Assembly: GCA_965243335.1 (NCBI GenBank) | Contig: OZ251545.1 | Coordinates: 5,022,001 to 5,086,000, forward strand | Length of the DNA stretch: 64,000 bases | Direction of reading: 5' to 3' | Origin: JAJDXW01 sp965243335 | Lineage (GTDB): Bacteria > Pseudomonadota > Gammaproteobacteria > HK1 | Part shown: one piece after another, positions 24,412 to 32,816 of the stretch | Layout of the letters: every line of letters starts with the position of its first letter | Numbering within the stretch: position 1 is the first letter of the stretch | Notes under the pieces: generated by a model | The model's input: only the letters and a program-made list of their open reading frames with translations | What the model was told of the DNA's origin: nothing | Database searches by the model: none | Translations under genes and position numbers: made by a program

Positions 24412-27189
24412 CTACATGGACAGGCCGAGGCGCCCGCGCGTCAACTGGAACTCGGTCACCCCGCGCGACCAGAGCCGGGGAAGGCAGCGCCGGGAAGCCG
24501 CATCGGCGACCAGGGCGGCCAGCTCCTCGACGAGGCGCCCGGCGCTCCGGTCGAGGGCCAGCACCCGGTCGAGGTCCCCGCCGAAACGGTCCGCGACCGC
24601 CGGGTCTGCGGTCACCTGGACGAGGGGGATCATGGGATGGGCCTGGAGCGAGGCGCGTCCGACGTGGCAGAGCATGACCTCGACCCCGGTCGCCCCGAGC
24701 CCGGTGAACGTCTCGACCGGGTTCTCCGTCGGCGCCTCCATGACGTGGAAGCCGGGCTCGTCCGCCGGCTGGCCGAAGGCGAGCGAGGCGGCGGGCGCGC
24801 CGGCGCCGGCCGGGAAGGCGGCCTCCCGGAACGCCCCGCTCCCGAGAAGGCCCGGGTTGTCGGGAGCGACCACGGTCGCGCCGGCCGCGACGAGGCCGGC
24901 CGCGAGCCGGCCGAAGACCTCGCCCATCGCCTCCGGCAACGGGCCGTTCGCGGCGAGGGCGACGCGAAGCTCCTCCGCCCCGACCGTCTCCCGAGGGCCG
25001 GCGGGGACGGCGCCGCGCGGGGCGTCGTCCGCCCCGGGGCCGTTCCCCGGCGCCCGCGCCGCCGCGGCGGCCGCCCCCGTCTTCGCCGCGGTCGCCGCCA
25101 TCCCCTCCAGCAGCCCCGCGACCCGGGCCCGCACCTTCGCGATCCCGCCGTCCATCTGCACGCTCGCCCACCCGAAACGGTCGGCGGAGACCCCGCGCTC
25201 GGCGAGGTAATGGCGGACCGCGTCGTTGTGGGTCTGCTCGCACCCGTGCTCGAGCAGGACCGCGTGGCGCACCGAGGGGTGCACCAGGTGGCCGAGCAAG
25301 GTCCGGAGATAGAGGTCGGCCGCGTTGTTCGACCCGCACCCCTCGGTGTGGACGAGGGCGAGGAAGCGCGAGACGTCGCTCCACGGGGGCGGGTCCGCGT
25401 CGAGGTCCTCGGCGATGAGCCGCGCGACCTGGCCCGAGCAGAGGCTGGTCGGCATCACCAGGGCAAGCTGGTCGGCCGCGACCCCCCGCTCGGTGCGGAC
25501 CCCGTCGAAGGAGACGGCGAGCGGCGGGGCCTTCCGCACCGGGACGGGCCTTCCGTCCGGGGCCGGCCGATCGCCGAGCGCCCGGAGCCCGGCGGTCGAG
25601 GTGCGCGGCCAGTCGCGCCAGATGGAGACCTGGGCGTGTCCCGCCAGCTCCCCCTTGCTCCGCCGCCCCGAGGCGACGTCGAGCGCGAGCTCGAAGGTCT
25701 CCGCCCCGAGCGCGTCCATGTCCATGCCGTCGTTGTAGCGGCCCGCGTTCACGTCCATCTCGTTCGCGAGCAGCTCGAACCGCCCGGTCGTGGTCACGAA
25801 CTTCAGGGTCGGGACGAAGGGGAAGTTGGTGATCGAGCCGTTGCCGGTGATGAACAGGATGAGGTTCGACCCGGAGGCCACCTGCCCCGCGATGCTCTCG
25901 AGGTCGTTCCCGGGGCTGTCCATGAAGTAGTAGCCGGGCGGGCGCATGGGTTGCCCGTAGTCGATCACGTAGTCGAGCCGGACCTCCGGGTCCTTCTTGC
26001 GGGCGGCCCCGAGCGACTTGAGGGCGATGTTGTAGAGCCCGCGGAAGTTGTTGCCGCCCGAGGGGTTGCCCTCGGCGGTGGTCCCGTGGTTCGCGGCGTA
26101 GCGCTTGAAGCTCTCGACCTTGTCGAGGAAGCGGCGGGCGGTCGCCGCGTCGCGCACGTTCCGCAGCACGTAGGGCTCCGCCCCGATGAGCTCGTCGGTC
26201 TCGGCGAGGTTGGCGGACCCGCCGTGGCGGATGACCTCCTTGGCGACCCAGCCCGCGAGGGCGTTCCCGGAGACCCCGGAGAACGCGTCGGAGCCCCCGC
26301 ACTGGAGCGCGAGGCGAAGCGCCCCGGCCGGGGCCGGCGCGCGCACGGCCCCGGCCGCTTCCGGCAACCAGCCGTCGATGAGGGCGCCGGCCCGCGCGAC
26401 CTCCGACTCGTAGCCGCCGTCGATGCCGAAGAAGGCGTGGAGGACGTGGTCGAGGGGGTAGCCGCGCGCGGCCATGAACCGCTCGAGGTCGGCGGCCGAG
26501 TAGGAGCCGGCCCCGTCGTCGGCCGCGAGCACCGCCCCCACGTTGGGATGGACCATGAACCCCGCGAGGACCCGCAGCACGTAGTCGAGGTTGTTCGGGC
26601 GGGGGCCGCCCCCGCCCTCGGTGTGGGTGACGGCCACGACCCCGTCCACGCCGGGCGGCGCCCGCCGGGCCGCCTGCTCCGCGGTGTGGCGCGCGAACCC
26701 GTTGGCGCGGGAGGTGACGGCGAGCACCACCACGAAGTTGCGGGTCCCCACCCCGCGCCCGCCGCCCCGCCGGTATCCCTCGAACGTGCGCTCCGAGTCG
26801 ATCCGGGCGACCTGCTCGCCGGGTCGGAAGGCGGCCTCGTCGAGGTCGAAGGTCTCGACCGCGTCGGTGAAGTTCGCCTCCGCGGGGAGCGGGAAGTCGA
26901 TGTCCCGCTCGGCGAGCGCCTTCAGGATCTTCTCGTTGCAGACGTACTCGCCGGGGGCAAGGGGCCGGGCCGCGACCCCGAAGGGAAGGCCCCACGAGAG
27001 CAGCCGGGCCCCCGCGGGGATCGGCTCGCGGACGAAGCGGTGGCCTTCCAGCACCGTGTGCGGGAGCCGGTACGCCCCCTCCCCGTCGGCTACCTCCGCG
27101 CCCGCGTCCAGCCGCCGGGTCGCGATCGCGACGTTGTCCCCCGCGGCCGGCGTCCGCGCCACGCGGTCGAAGGCAAATCGCTCGGTCAT
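24412..27189 (-). CDS. UxaA/GarD-family dehydratase, double-length
   Basis: A 925-residue protein of the altronate/galactarate dehydratase family, about twice the usual 500 residues. Residues 1-95 are a SAF domain (LPHTVLEGHRFVREPIPAGA). A UxaA middle domain follows (FEGYRRGGGRGVGTRNFVVV, AVTHTEGGGGPRPNNLDYVL), then the C-terminal domain (LALQCGGSDAFSGVSGNALA, ETDELIGAEPYV, FITGNGSITNFPFVPTLKFV). After about residue 560 a second middle-domain-like part appears (LVMPTSLCSGQVARLIAEDL, LVHTEGCGSNNAADLYLRTL, LLEHGCEQTHNDAVRHYLAE). Family enzymes dehydrate sugar acids using iron. The ATG at 27189 follows GGAGGA closely; the frame is open upstream but without a box. Likely co-transcribed with the LLM gene after it. 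Exact substrate unknown. Confidence 0.85.
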   Translation of the reverse strand: MTERFAFDRVARTPAAGDNVAIATRRLDAGAEVADGEGAYRLPHTVLEGHRFVREPIPAGARLLSWGLPFGVAARPLAPGEYVCNEKILKALAERDIDFPLPAEANFTDAVETFDLDEAAFRPGEQVARIDSERTFEGYRRGGGRGVGTRNFVVVLAVTSRANGFARHTAEQAARRAPPGVDGVVAVTHTEGGGGPRPNNLDYVLRVLAGFMVHPNVGAVLAADDGAGSYSAADLERFMAARGYPLDHVLHAFFGIDGGYESEVARAGALIDGWLPEAAGAVRAPAPAGALRLALQCGGSDAFSGVSGNALAGWVAKEVIRHGGSANLAETDELIGAEPYVLRNVRDAATARRFLDKVESFKRYAANHGTTAEGNPSGGNNFRGLYNIALKSLGAARKKDPEVRLDYVIDYGQPMRPPGYYFMDSPGNDLESIAGQVASGSNLILFITGNGSITNFPFVPTLKFVTTTGRFELLANEMDVNAGRYNDGMDMDALGAETFELALDVASGRRSKGELAGHAQVSIWRDWPRTSTAGLRALGDRPAPDGRPVPVRKAPPLAVSFDGVRTERGVAADQLALVMPTSLCSGQVARLIAEDLDADPPPWSDVSRFLALVHTEGCGSNNAADLYLRTLLGHLVHPSVRHAVLLEHGCEQTHNDAVRHYLAERGVSADRFGWASVQMDGGIAKVRARVAGLLEGMAATAAKTGAAAAAARAPGNGPGADDAPRGAVPAGPRETVGAEELRVALAANGPLPEAMGEVFGRLAAGLVAAGATVVAPDNPGLLGSGAFREAAFPAGAGAPAASLAFGQPADEPGFHVMEAPTENPVETFTGLGATGVEVMLCHVGRASLQAHPMIPLVQVTADPAVADRFGGDLDRVLALDRSAGRLVEELAALVADAASRRCLPRLWSRGVTEFQLTRGRLGLSM

Positions 27190-27369
27190 CGCTCCTCCCC
27201 GCCCCGTCGTCCTCTCCGTCGCCTCACGCCGGGCCGCGTCGCGCCGGCCCCCGGTGTATCGAGCTGAGCCGCCCGCGGTTTCCCCGACGGAGTCGTCGCC
27301 CGGCATTATCGTGGAAAACCGCCGGCAGGTCAGTCGGGGAAGGGGCTGACGCCTGTGCGCGGTCGGATT

Positions 27370-27474
27370 TTCGCCAATGGCGAACACTCCTGGGTACGCG
27401 GGCGTCCCGCCGGCTTGTTCGTTCTCACGGGCGCTTCGCCTTTCCCGGGCCGGCGAGACGCCGGCGTACCCAGG
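27370..27474 (+). repeat. Palindromic repeat R1 (86-bp core plus palindromic box)
   Basis: A 15-bp palindromic box TTCGCCAATGGCGAA (27370-27384) is followed by an 86-bp core (27389-27474) whose ends, CCTGGGTACGCGGGCGTC and GACGCCGGCGTACCCAGG, are inverted repeats. An inverted copy of the whole 105-bp unit lies at 29428-29532. Four further copies are at 30777, 34598, 44491 and 59211. All are intergenic. R1 lies in the 406 bases between the uxaA-type start and the candidate RNA promoter. Confidence 0.85.
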
Positions 27475-27595
27475 GATGGCGTACCCGGGTGCACGGTGGA
27501 GACTTTCCTCAGGCGCCCCTCAGTCGCGGGCGCGTCCGCGGGACGCGCCGTTCCCAGGAAGCGCCGGCCCGGGACCGTCGGGCAGCCGTAGCCGT

Positions 27596-27623
27596 TTGAC
27601 ATCTCGCCGACGATGGGTAGACT
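27596..27623 (+). promoter_or_regulatory. Sigma-70-type promoter for the candidate RNA
   Basis: TTGACA (27596-27601) and TAGACT (27618-27623) are separated by 16 bases, close to the consensus spacing and rare in such GC-rich DNA. A start near 27630 would give a transcript of about 310 bases that ends at the terminator at 27905-27939. Confidence 0.6.
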
Positions 27624-27629
27624 CCCCCG

Positions 27630-27940
27630 CCCTCGCAGGAACGGGCGGAGCTGCACGCCCGGAACGGAGGATGCGAGCGTGCCGGAGACGTCGTCGATAC
27701 CACGAAGCGGAGCCCGCCTGCCGCGCCGCCGGTCAGGGTCGGGGTATGCGCTCGAGGGGGCCGGGTCGCGGCTGTCCTCCAAACCGCGCCCCCTCTCCGA
27801 AGAACGGCCCCTGGGCGGCCTGCCCATGACTTAGGGCTCCCGGACATCGACCGACCGGGAGGGCCGCGGAAGAAACCCCCGCCGCACGCCGCCCGGAAAC
27901 CAGGAACCCCGGCAGGCGCGCGGCCTGACCGGGGTTTTTC
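27630..27940 (+). ncRNA. Candidate structured RNA of about 310 nt, family unknown
   Basis: Bounded by a good promoter and an intrinsic terminator, with no convincing reading frame inside. Perfect stems are visible: CCGCCC/GGGCGG (27627-27648), GCACGC/GCGTGC (27653-27682) or alternatively CGAGCG/CGCTCG (27674-27754) with an inner ATACC/GGTAT, GAGGGGG/CCCCCTC enclosing CGCGG/CCGCG (27754-27795), and CTCCCGG/CCGGGAG (27837-27861). The hallmarks of RNase P RNA, tmRNA and SRP RNA are absent; 6S RNA is not excluded but its typical motifs are not obvious. It directly precedes rtcB, which lies 243 bases further on, and both sit between inverted copies of the palindromic repeat. Confidence 0.45.
27905..27939 (+). 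terminator. Intrinsic terminator of the candidate RNA
   Basis: AACCCCGGCAGG pairs with CCTG-a-CCGGGGTT around a short loop, followed by TTTTT (27935-27939). It is the clearest rho-independent terminator in the window. Confidence 0.75.
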
Positions 27941-28182
27941 GTTGTCCTGGCCCGCTGCCCCGGGGAAGCGCCCGTACCCGCGGCGCGTCGTTCCCCGCCC
28001 GCCGGACGGCTTCGATCGCCGCCCCGGCGGGGCCGAGGCCGGCTCCCCGCCGCCGGTTCGCCCTCCGAGGCCGCCCGGTCGGCGTGTCGCCGAAGGCAAT
28101 CGCAAGAAGCAGGCAGGGAAAGCGGGCAGAGACAGGCCGAGACGAGTAGAAACGAGTAGAGACAGGCAGGGAGGATGCCGCC

Positions 28183-29376
28183 ATGACCGTCAAGCAGACC
28201 ATCGGCCACACCCCGGCGCCGGTCCGCATCTGGACCGAGGACGTGACCCCCGACGCGCTGCGGCAGCTCGAACAGGTCGCGCGCCTGCCGTTCGTGCATT
28301 CGCATGTGGCCGCGATGCCGGACGTACACCCCGGGGTCGGATCGACCATCGGGTCGGTGATCCCGACCCGGGGGGCGATCGTGCCGGCCGCGGTCGGGGT
28401 GGACATCGGCTGCGGGATGCTCGCGGCCCGGCTCTCGCTCGACGCGAACGCCCTGCCGGACTCCCTCGGCGCGGTGCGGTCGGAGATCGAGGCGCGGGTT
28501 CCGGTCGGCTTCGGGATGCACGACGAGCGCAACGTGCGCACGAGCGGAGTCGCCCGCCTGAAGCCGGGGTACGACGCCCTCACCGATCGGGTCCCGGCCC
28601 TCGCGACGATGATGAAGCATCGCGACGGATGGCAGCGCCAGATCGGCACCCTGGGCGGCGGCAACCATTTCATCGAGGTCTGTCTCGATGAGCGAGACCG
28701 CGTGTGGGTGATGCTCCACTCGGGCTCGCGGGGGATCGGGAACGCGATCGGCCGCTACTTCATCGCGCTCGCCCGGGAGGAGATGCTCGCCCTCGACGCG
28801 AAGCTGCCGTCCCGGGACCTCGCCTGGCTGCGCGAAGGCGCGGAGTCCTTCGACCTCTACGTCGAGGCGCTCGGCTGGGCGCAGGACTATGCGTCGGAGA
28901 ACCGCGCCCAGATGCTCGCGCTCGTGCTCGACGCGCTGCGGGCAACCCTGCCGCCGTTCGAGGTCACCGGGCACGCGGTCGACTGCCACCACAACTACGT
29001 GGCCCGCGAGCGGCACTTCGGCGCCGAGGTCTACGTCACCCGCAAGGGCGCGATCCGGGCCGGGGTCGGCGAGTTCGGGATCATCCCGGGCTCGATGGGC
29101 GCGAGGTCCTACGTCGTGCGCGGCAAGGGCAGCGCGGAGAGCTTCTGCTCGTGCGCCCACGGGGCCGGACGCCGGATGTCGCGGTCGAAGGCGAAGAAGA
29201 CGTTCAGCGCGGACGATCTCGTCCAGCAGACGGACGGGGTCGAGTGCCGGAAGGACGCGGGGGTGGTGGACGAGATCCCGGGCGCCTACAAGGACATCGA
29301 CGAGGTGATGGCGAACCAGGCCGATCTGGTCGACGTCGTGCATACCCTGAAGCAGGTCGTGTGCGTGAAGGGGTAG
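28183..29376 (+). CDS. rtcB: RtcB-family RNA ligase
   Basis: A 397-residue RtcB protein. RtcB joins 2',3'-cyclic phosphate or 3'-phosphate RNA ends to 5'-hydroxyl ends using GTP and Mn2+, through a GMP-histidine intermediate. Family motifs are complete: FVHSHVAAMPDVHPGVGSTI, VGVDIGCGMLAAR (metal-binding D and C near residues 74-77), GTLGGGNHFIEVCLDE (N and H near 160), VMLHSGSRGIGN, VDCHHNYVARERHFG, IIPGSMGARSYVVRGKG and CAHGAGRRMSR with the guanylated histidine near 326. A purine-rich leader containing repeated GAGTAGAAAC/GAGTAGAGAC and a GGGAGGA box precede the ATG. No RtcR regulator, archease or RtcA is adjacent. Its neighbour is the candidate structured RNA upstream. Confidence 0.92.
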   Translation: MTVKQTIGHTPAPVRIWTEDVTPDALRQLEQVARLPFVHSHVAAMPDVHPGVGSTIGSVIPTRGAIVPAAVGVDIGCGMLAARLSLDANALPDSLGAVRSEIEARVPVGFGMHDERNVRTSGVARLKPGYDALTDRVPALATMMKHRDGWQRQIGTLGGGNHFIEVCLDERDRVWVMLHSGSRGIGNAIGRYFIALAREEMLALDAKLPSRDLAWLREGAESFDLYVEALGWAQDYASENRAQMLALVLDALRATLPPFEVTGHAVDCHHNYVARERHFGAEVYVTRKGAIRAGVGEFGIIPGSMGARSYVVRGKGSAESFCSCAHGAGRRMSRSKAKKTFSADDLVQQTDGVECRKDAGVVDEIPGAYKDIDEVMANQADLVDVVHTLKQVVCVKG

Positions 29377-29427
29377 GGCGCTTCGGAGCCGCCTTTATCC
29401 CACCGCAGGGCTTTCGGGGACACCCTC

Positions 29428-29532
29428 CCTGGGTACGCCGGCGTCTCGCCGGCCCGGGAAGGGCGAAGCGCCTGTGAGAACGAACCTGCCGGCGGGACGC
29501 CGGCGTACCCAGGGGCGTTCGCCATTGGCGAA
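29428..29532 (-). repeat. Palindromic repeat R2, inverted copy of R1
   Basis: The 86-bp core (29428-29513) read on the minus strand matches R1 almost throughout, and the palindromic box TTCGCCATTGGCGAA (29518-29532) is the complement of the R1 box. It occupies most of the 344 bases between rtcB and the next gene; the rest shows nothing. Confidence 0.85.
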
Positions 29533-29720
29533 AGCCCTGCCGCGCACACGCTTCGGCCGGGGCCGGGCCGCCTCCGCCGCGTGCGGCCCGTTTAGAATGC
29601 ATCGGCCCTGCGAGCCGCCGCCTCCCGGCGGGCGCCGCCGGAGGCGTCGTTGCTGACGCGGGCGCTGCAATGCGGCGGCGGGCGGGGCCAGGATTCCACG
29701 CACCGGACTCGGGAGCCGAC

Positions 29721-30686
29721 ATGACCGTCAACTTCGCCATGATCGCCACCGGGCGGATCGCCGACAACCAGCTCGCCCCCGCCGTCGCCCAGGCGGAAGG
29801 GGCGCGGCTCTGGAGCGTGCTCTCGCGCGACCGCGCGCGGGCCGAGGACTTCGCCGCCCGCCACCGGGCCGCGTCCCCGGCCCCCGCCCACGACGACCTC
29901 GACGCGCTGCTCGCGGACCCCGCCCTCGACGCGGTCATCATCGCCTCCCCCGACAAGGTCCACGCCGCGCAGGGGCTCGCGGCCGCCCGGGCCGGCAAGC
30001 ACGTCTTCATGGAGAAGCCGATGGTGACGGACCGGGCGGACGGCTGCGCCCTGGTCGACGCCTGCCGCGACGCGGGGGTGAAGCTCGGGGTCGCCTTCCA
30101 CATGCGCTGGCACGCCGGGCACCGCGCCCTCGCCGAGGCCGCGCGCGCGGGGCGCTTCGGGACGATCCGCCACATGCGGGTCCTGTGGAGCCAGCGCCAG
30201 CCGGACGCCTCGAACTGGCGCGCCCGGCCCGAGGTCGGGCGCTGGTGGAGCCTCGGCGGGATCGGCCCCCACTGCGTCGACCAGGTCTGCTGGTTCATGC
30301 AGCCCGAGGCGGGGGAGGTGCACACCCTGCGGAGCGTCATCGACAGCTCGGTCTTCGGCAGCCCGCACGACGAGACCGCGATCCTCGTCCTCCACTTCGA
30401 GAACGGCGCCACCGCGGAGATCTGCACCTCGATGCAGTTCGTCTCGCCGAAGCGCATGGAGGTCTACGGGGAGGAGGGATGGGCGGTCGCGGAGGAGACG
30501 TTCGGCTACGACGGGGACGGATGGATCCGGACCGACCGGGGCGACTTCGACTTCCCGGTGCGGAACCCCTACGTCGGGGAGGTGCGGGACTTCGTGCTTG
30601 CGGTCGAGGAGGACCGCAAGCCCGAGGTCGACGGCGAGGAGGGGCTCCGCAACGTAGACCTCCTCCTCCGCGCGGTCGGCGCCTGA
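29721..30686 (+). CDS. Gfo/Idh/MocA-family NAD(P)-dependent oxidoreductase
   Basis: A 321-residue protein with an N-terminal Rossmann domain (VNFAMIATGRIADNQLAPAV, LDAVIIASPDKVHAAQGLAA, KHVFMEKPMVTDRADG with the catalytic EKP lysine) and a C-terminal Gfo/Idh beta-sheet domain (WWSLGGIGPHCVDQVCWFMQ, TSMQFVSPKRMEVYGEEGWA). Family members oxidise or reduce sugars, inositols and related polyols. The ATG at 29721 is taken as the start of homology. It stands alone between two palindromic repeats. Substrate cannot be inferred. Confidence 0.88.
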   Translation: MTVNFAMIATGRIADNQLAPAVAQAEGARLWSVLSRDRARAEDFAARHRAASPAPAHDDLDALLADPALDAVIIASPDKVHAAQGLAAARAGKHVFMEKPMVTDRADGCALVDACRDAGVKLGVAFHMRWHAGHRALAEAARAGRFGTIRHMRVLWSQRQPDASNWRARPEVGRWWSLGGIGPHCVDQVCWFMQPEAGEVHTLRSVIDSSVFGSPHDETAILVLHFENGATAEICTSMQFVSPKRMEVYGEEGWAVAEETFGYDGDGWIRTDRGDFDFPVRNPYVGEVRDFVLAVEEDRKPEVDGEEGLRNVDLLLRAVGA

Positions 30687-30776
30687 GCCGTCGGCGCGCC
30701 CGCCCCGGAACCGCCGGAACCGGTAAAGGCAGGCGCGCGGCGGGGATTTTCCCCCGGCACACCGCTTACGAACCAT

Positions 30777-30857
30777 CCTGGGAACGCTTGTGTCCCGCCC
30801 GCACAAGGGTGAGGCGCCCGTGAACGAAAATGCGGGCGGGACACAAGCGTTCCCAGG
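30777..30857. repeat. Palindromic repeat R3
   Basis: An 81-bp near-perfect palindrome with ends CCTGGGAACGCTTGTGTC and GACACAAGCGTTCCCAGG, between two convergent genes. It is flanked by CGCTTACGAACC on the left and a GCGAAAAACCC box on the right, versions of boxes found beside R4, R5 and R6. In this position it could act as a bidirectional terminator. The remaining bases of the 348-base gap show nothing else. Confidence 0.8.
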
Positions 30858-31034
30858 ATCGCTCCCAGCGACACGCTCGCGAAAAACCCGCGGTGGGGTG
30901 AAGGCAGCTCGGAACCGACCCGAAACCGCGGGAAAAGGCCGTCCCCGTGGAGGAAAGGATGTCTCGCCCCCTGCTCTCCCCTCCCCGTATCCCGAGCTTG
31001 CGAACAGCGCACGGGGAACCGGCGAGGCCGGGGA

Positions 31035-32759
31035 TCAGGGTTCGTTGATACGGTCGAGGGGGTAGATCGGCCGGCGGACGTTGCGGAAGTCGAGCATGTC
31101 GTAGTCGGAGGTGCAAACGCCGGTCCCCGCGCACTCGATCACGTCGCGGGCGACGTCCGAGAAGCCGGCCCGGTAGTGGATGCGGCTCTTGAGCAGGAGG
31201 AAGCGCCGCGCCCGCGGGTCGATCCCGAGGCTCAGGAAGCAGTTGAGGTCGTTCGGCTCGTGGTGCCGGGAGATGACCACGATCTCGACCCGCCCGGTGT
31301 CGAGCACCGCCGTCGGCCCGAGGTTCATCTCGATGCCGGTCGCGGCGGGCCCCAGGTTGCGGAAGCGCCCGTCCGAGATGAGCCTGACCCGGCCCGTAAC
31401 TTCCAGCGGCTCCCCGGCGAGGCGGATCGCCGGCATGTCGATCTTGCCCCCGAGCATCACCGTCGCCTCAGACCCGACCCCGGCCGCGATGAGCGCGCGC
31501 ACCGCCCCCGGATCGTGGATCGCGAACACGGCGACGTCTTCGAGCCCCGCGTCGAGGACGGCCCGGAGCACCGTCATCGAATCCATCGTCCCGCCGGAGG
31601 CCGCGTTGTCGTAGTGGTCGAGCAGGACCACCGGGCCGTCGCCGCGGGCGGCCGGGTGGCGGGCGGCCGGCCCGTCGCCGGAACCGGCGCCGGGGGCGGG
31701 GCCGGGATCGGGGCCGGAAGCAGCGCCAGCGGCCGGACCTTCGCCCGCTCCGCCCGATGCGGGCCTCGCGCCGGCCGGAGGCGTGGGCGTACTTCCCGAG
31801 GGGGCGCCGTCCCACGCATCGGTACTCGCGCCCGCGTCGGCCCCAGCGCCGGCCCCGTCCCCACTCCGGGCCGCCGCCGCCCGCGCTCGCGCGATGGAGT
31901 CCGCGAGCGGCTCGATCCGGTACACGAACGCCTCGCGGTGGGTCCAGGCGAAGTCGAGCAGCTCGTCGCGCATCCGCTCGGCCGCCTCCCGGTCGCCGTC
32001 CGTCACCACCACGCAGCCGAGCCCCGCGTTGGCGATGTCGGCGTGCGGGAACCCGGTGAAGAGGCTGGCCGCGATGGCCCCGCCCTCCGCCGCCTCCATG
32101 GCGCGCGCCCGCGCCTGGAGCTCGCGGTTCGGGAAGTCGCCGCTCCCCTGCCGCATGACGTGGGGGAGCATCGGCCGGTTCCCCCATGCCGCGACCGGCC
32201 GCGCCTCGCCCCGCAGCATCGCGAAGACCGGCCGCGCCGCTCGCACCCCGGTCTCGTGGTAGTCGATGTGGGGATAGGTCTGGTAGCCGGCGATGACGTC
32301 CGCGTGCTCCACCATCGCCGGGTAGAGGTTGGCGTGCATGTCGAGGGTCACCCCGATCGGGACCTCCGGCGCGATCTCCCGGATGCGCGCGAGCAGCTCC
32401 CCCTCGCCGTCCTCGTGCCGTTCGGTGACCATCGCCCCGTGGAGGTCGAGGAGGATCGCGTCGCACCCCGCCCGCACCGAGGCGAGGATCGCGTCGCGGA
32501 CGTGCTCGTAGGCCGCGGTCTCGACCGGCCCGCTCGGGGGCGCGTTCGCGGCGATGGACGGCGTGATCTCGGCCCCCGCCGCCTCCGCCATGTCGATGAA
32601 CCCGGCGATGCACGACCCGGTTCCCCGGTAGGCCGCGAGCACCGCCTCGCCCTCGGGCGGCCGCTCCGCGCCCTTCGAGAACCGGGCGAGGTCGGTCGGC
32701 ACCGGCGAGAACGTGTTCGTCTCGTGCTTCATCATCGCGAGTACCACCCGGGTCGTCAT
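31035..32759 (-). CDS. MlrC-type M81-family metallopeptidase
   Basis: A 574-residue M81/MlrC-family protein; MlrC is best known for the last step of microcystin breakdown, but most members have unknown substrates. The family pattern is clear: VVLAMMKHETNTFSPVPTDL at the N-terminus, AILLDLHGAMVTERHEDGEG (zinc-binding D and H), GVTLDMHANLYPAMVEHADV, GYQTYPHIDYHETG and, in the C-domain, VLLDHYDNAASGGTMDSMTV and VVISRHHEPNDLNCFLSLGI. Between the two domains (about residues 300-370) is a Gly/Ala/Pro-rich linker absent from typical members of about 490 residues. It lies 57 bases downstream of the 534-residue unknown gene, in the same direction, so an operon is likely. Confidence 0.88.
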   Translation of the reverse strand: MTTRVVLAMMKHETNTFSPVPTDLARFSKGAERPPEGEAVLAAYRGTGSCIAGFIDMAEAAGAEITPSIAANAPPSGPVETAAYEHVRDAILASVRAGCDAILLDLHGAMVTERHEDGEGELLARIREIAPEVPIGVTLDMHANLYPAMVEHADVIAGYQTYPHIDYHETGVRAARPVFAMLRGEARPVAAWGNRPMLPHVMRQGSGDFPNRELQARARAMEAAEGGAIAASLFTGFPHADIANAGLGCVVVTDGDREAAERMRDELLDFAWTHREAFVYRIEPLADSIARARAAAARSGDGAGAGADAGASTDAWDGAPSGSTPTPPAGARPASGGAGEGPAAGAASGPDPGPAPGAGSGDGPAARHPAARGDGPVVLLDHYDNAASGGTMDSMTVLRAVLDAGLEDVAVFAIHDPGAVRALIAAGVGSEATVMLGGKIDMPAIRLAGEPLEVTGRVRLISDGRFRNLGPAATGIEMNLGPTAVLDTGRVEIVVISRHHEPNDLNCFLSLGIDPRARRFLLLKSRIHYRAGFSDVARDVIECAGTGVCTSDYDMLDFRNVRRPIYPLDRINEP

Positions 32760-32816
32760 GCCGCTACCTCCATCGTTCCTTGCCGTCCAAACGGTTGCCG
32801 CCCCGCGCTTCCCGGT

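Noticed and set aside
27630..27940. RNase P RNA, tmRNA or SRP RNA
   Set aside because: None of the near-invariant core sequences of these RNAs is present; kept as an unknown structured RNA. 6S RNA could not be fully excluded.
30777..30857. Palindromic repeat as a simple intrinsic terminator
   Set aside because: It has no T run and recurs with shared flank boxes at six places, so a repeat element is the better description even if it also stops transcription.
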